A stretch of 64,000 bases of DNA from Knoellia sp. Soil729. GTDB lineage: Bacteria; Actinomycetota; Actinomycetes; Actinomycetales; Dermatophilaceae. The notes below the pieces were generated by a model. It made no database searches. It was given only the letters and a program-made list of their open reading frames with translations, and was not told the origin of the DNA. The stretch's first letter is position 1. Each line of letters starts with the position of its first letter. Shown here one piece after another: positions 63,625-64,000 of this stretch. The position numbers were made by a program, and so were the translations under genes. The stretch spans positions 62,604-126,603 of the forward strand of contig NZ_LMSA01000004.1 in NCBI RefSeq assembly GCF_001427985.1. The letters run 5' to 3'.

Positions 63625-64000
63625 TGCTGCTGCGCCGTGCCCCGTTCCTCCTCCCCGGTGCCGTGGCCCTCCTCCTAGGCCTCGACGCCGGCCTGCAGCT
63701 GCTCAACCTCCCCTCGGTGCCGCTGGCCAACCGCCTGCCGGACGTCCACGGGATGCTGCTCGTGCTCGGTTTCGTCGGCACCCTCATCGCGCTCGAGCGG
63801 GCCGTGGCCCTGCGTCGGCGCTGGGGCTTCGCGGCGCCTGCCCTCCTGGGCGCCGGCGGGATGCTCATCGTGCCGACCGCGACCGCGCGTGCCGGCCAGG
63901 TGTTGCTGGTGGCGGGCAGCGCCGCCCTCGCCCTCGTCTACGTCTCGCTGTGGAAGCGCCAGCGCGACGAGGCCGTCACCATCCAGGCCCTGGGAGCCGT
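63624..64000 (+). CDS. NnrS-like membrane protein, cut by window end
   Basis: The first 125 residues contain at least three membrane helices (LLPGAVALLLGLDAGLQLL, MLLVLGFVGTLIALERAVAL, GQVLLVAGSAALALVYVSL). The HGMLLVLGFVGTLIALERAVAL stretch resembles NnrS-type heme-copper membrane proteins that go with nitric oxide metabolism. It overlaps the regulator stop by one base. With the hemerythrin/DUF2249 protein this suggests a small nitrosative-stress group. The C-terminus is beyond the window. Confidence 0.6.
   Translation, partial: MLLRRAPFLLPGAVALLLGLDAGLQLLNLPSVPLANRLPDVHGMLLVLGFVGTLIALERAVALRRRWGFAAPALLGAGGMLIVPTATARAGQVLLVAGSAALALVYVSLWKRQRDEAVTIQALGA

Overview
The window is high-GC actinobacterial chromosome. 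The gene order, a MurE with the meso-diaminopimelate DNPR motif, a SAM-IV-type riboswitch, a PAC2 protein and a SigA/HrdB-type sigma factor with a Lys/Ala-rich N-terminus all fit a member of the Micrococcales, probably close to the Intrasporangiaceae (Janibacter/Knoellia/Tetrasphaera type). That placement is inference from gene content; no database comparison was possible.

Layout. (1) Bases 1-13596, minus strand: a compact division and cell-wall (dcw) operon, mraZ-rsmH-ftsL-ftsI-murE-murF-mraY-murD-ftsW-murG-murC, with four-base ATGA/GTGA overlaps at most junctions; murC runs off the left edge. Ten-base-periodic GTGGAG boxes lie upstream of mraZ, and a second, oppositely oriented pair faces the divergent neighbours. 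(2) Bases 13943-18544, plus strand: a MoxR ATPase, DUF58 protein and membrane transglutaminase operon. (3) Bases 18708-48896: a roughly 30.2-kb integrated element bounded by a 20-bp direct repeat (19/20 identical) made from the last codons of the sigma factor gene. The tyrosine integrase lies at the right end and arm-site-like repeats lie inside both ends. (4) Bases 48877-64000: core chromosome again, with the sigma factor gene, a universal stress protein, metX under a SAM-IV-type riboswitch, a DUF4192 protein, DUF1232 and EcsC proteins, a family-A DNA polymerase relative, a PAC2 protein, hrpA, and a nitrosative-stress-like group (hemerythrin/DUF2249, Cys-containing HTH regulator, NnrS-like membrane protein cut by the right edge).

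The element. It carries a 1278-residue protein that joins a DUF3854/TOPRIM-like primase-type region, an AAA+ helicase-like region and a family-A DNA polymerase in one chain, coupled to a small upstream gene. It also carries a serine resolvase next to a perfect 31-bp palindrome, a type I restriction-modification operon with a DUF91/NucS-like nuclease between hsdS and a frameshifted hsdR, a divergent HExxH zincin-like protein, and a run of probable defence genes: an HTH protein with a HEPN-type R-x4-H motif, a PD-(D/E)XK nuclease and a PGN_0703-type nuclease. No conjugation, capsid or terminase genes are seen, so it looks like an integrative plasmid or satellite-type element rather than a complete ICE or prophage.

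A compositional marker supports the borders. By eye, the 7-mer TATGCCG (or CGGCATA) occurs about 23 times in the core sequence and not once inside the element.

The strongest candidates for something undescribed are the one-protein primase/helicase/polymerase replicase and the defence cluster beside it.
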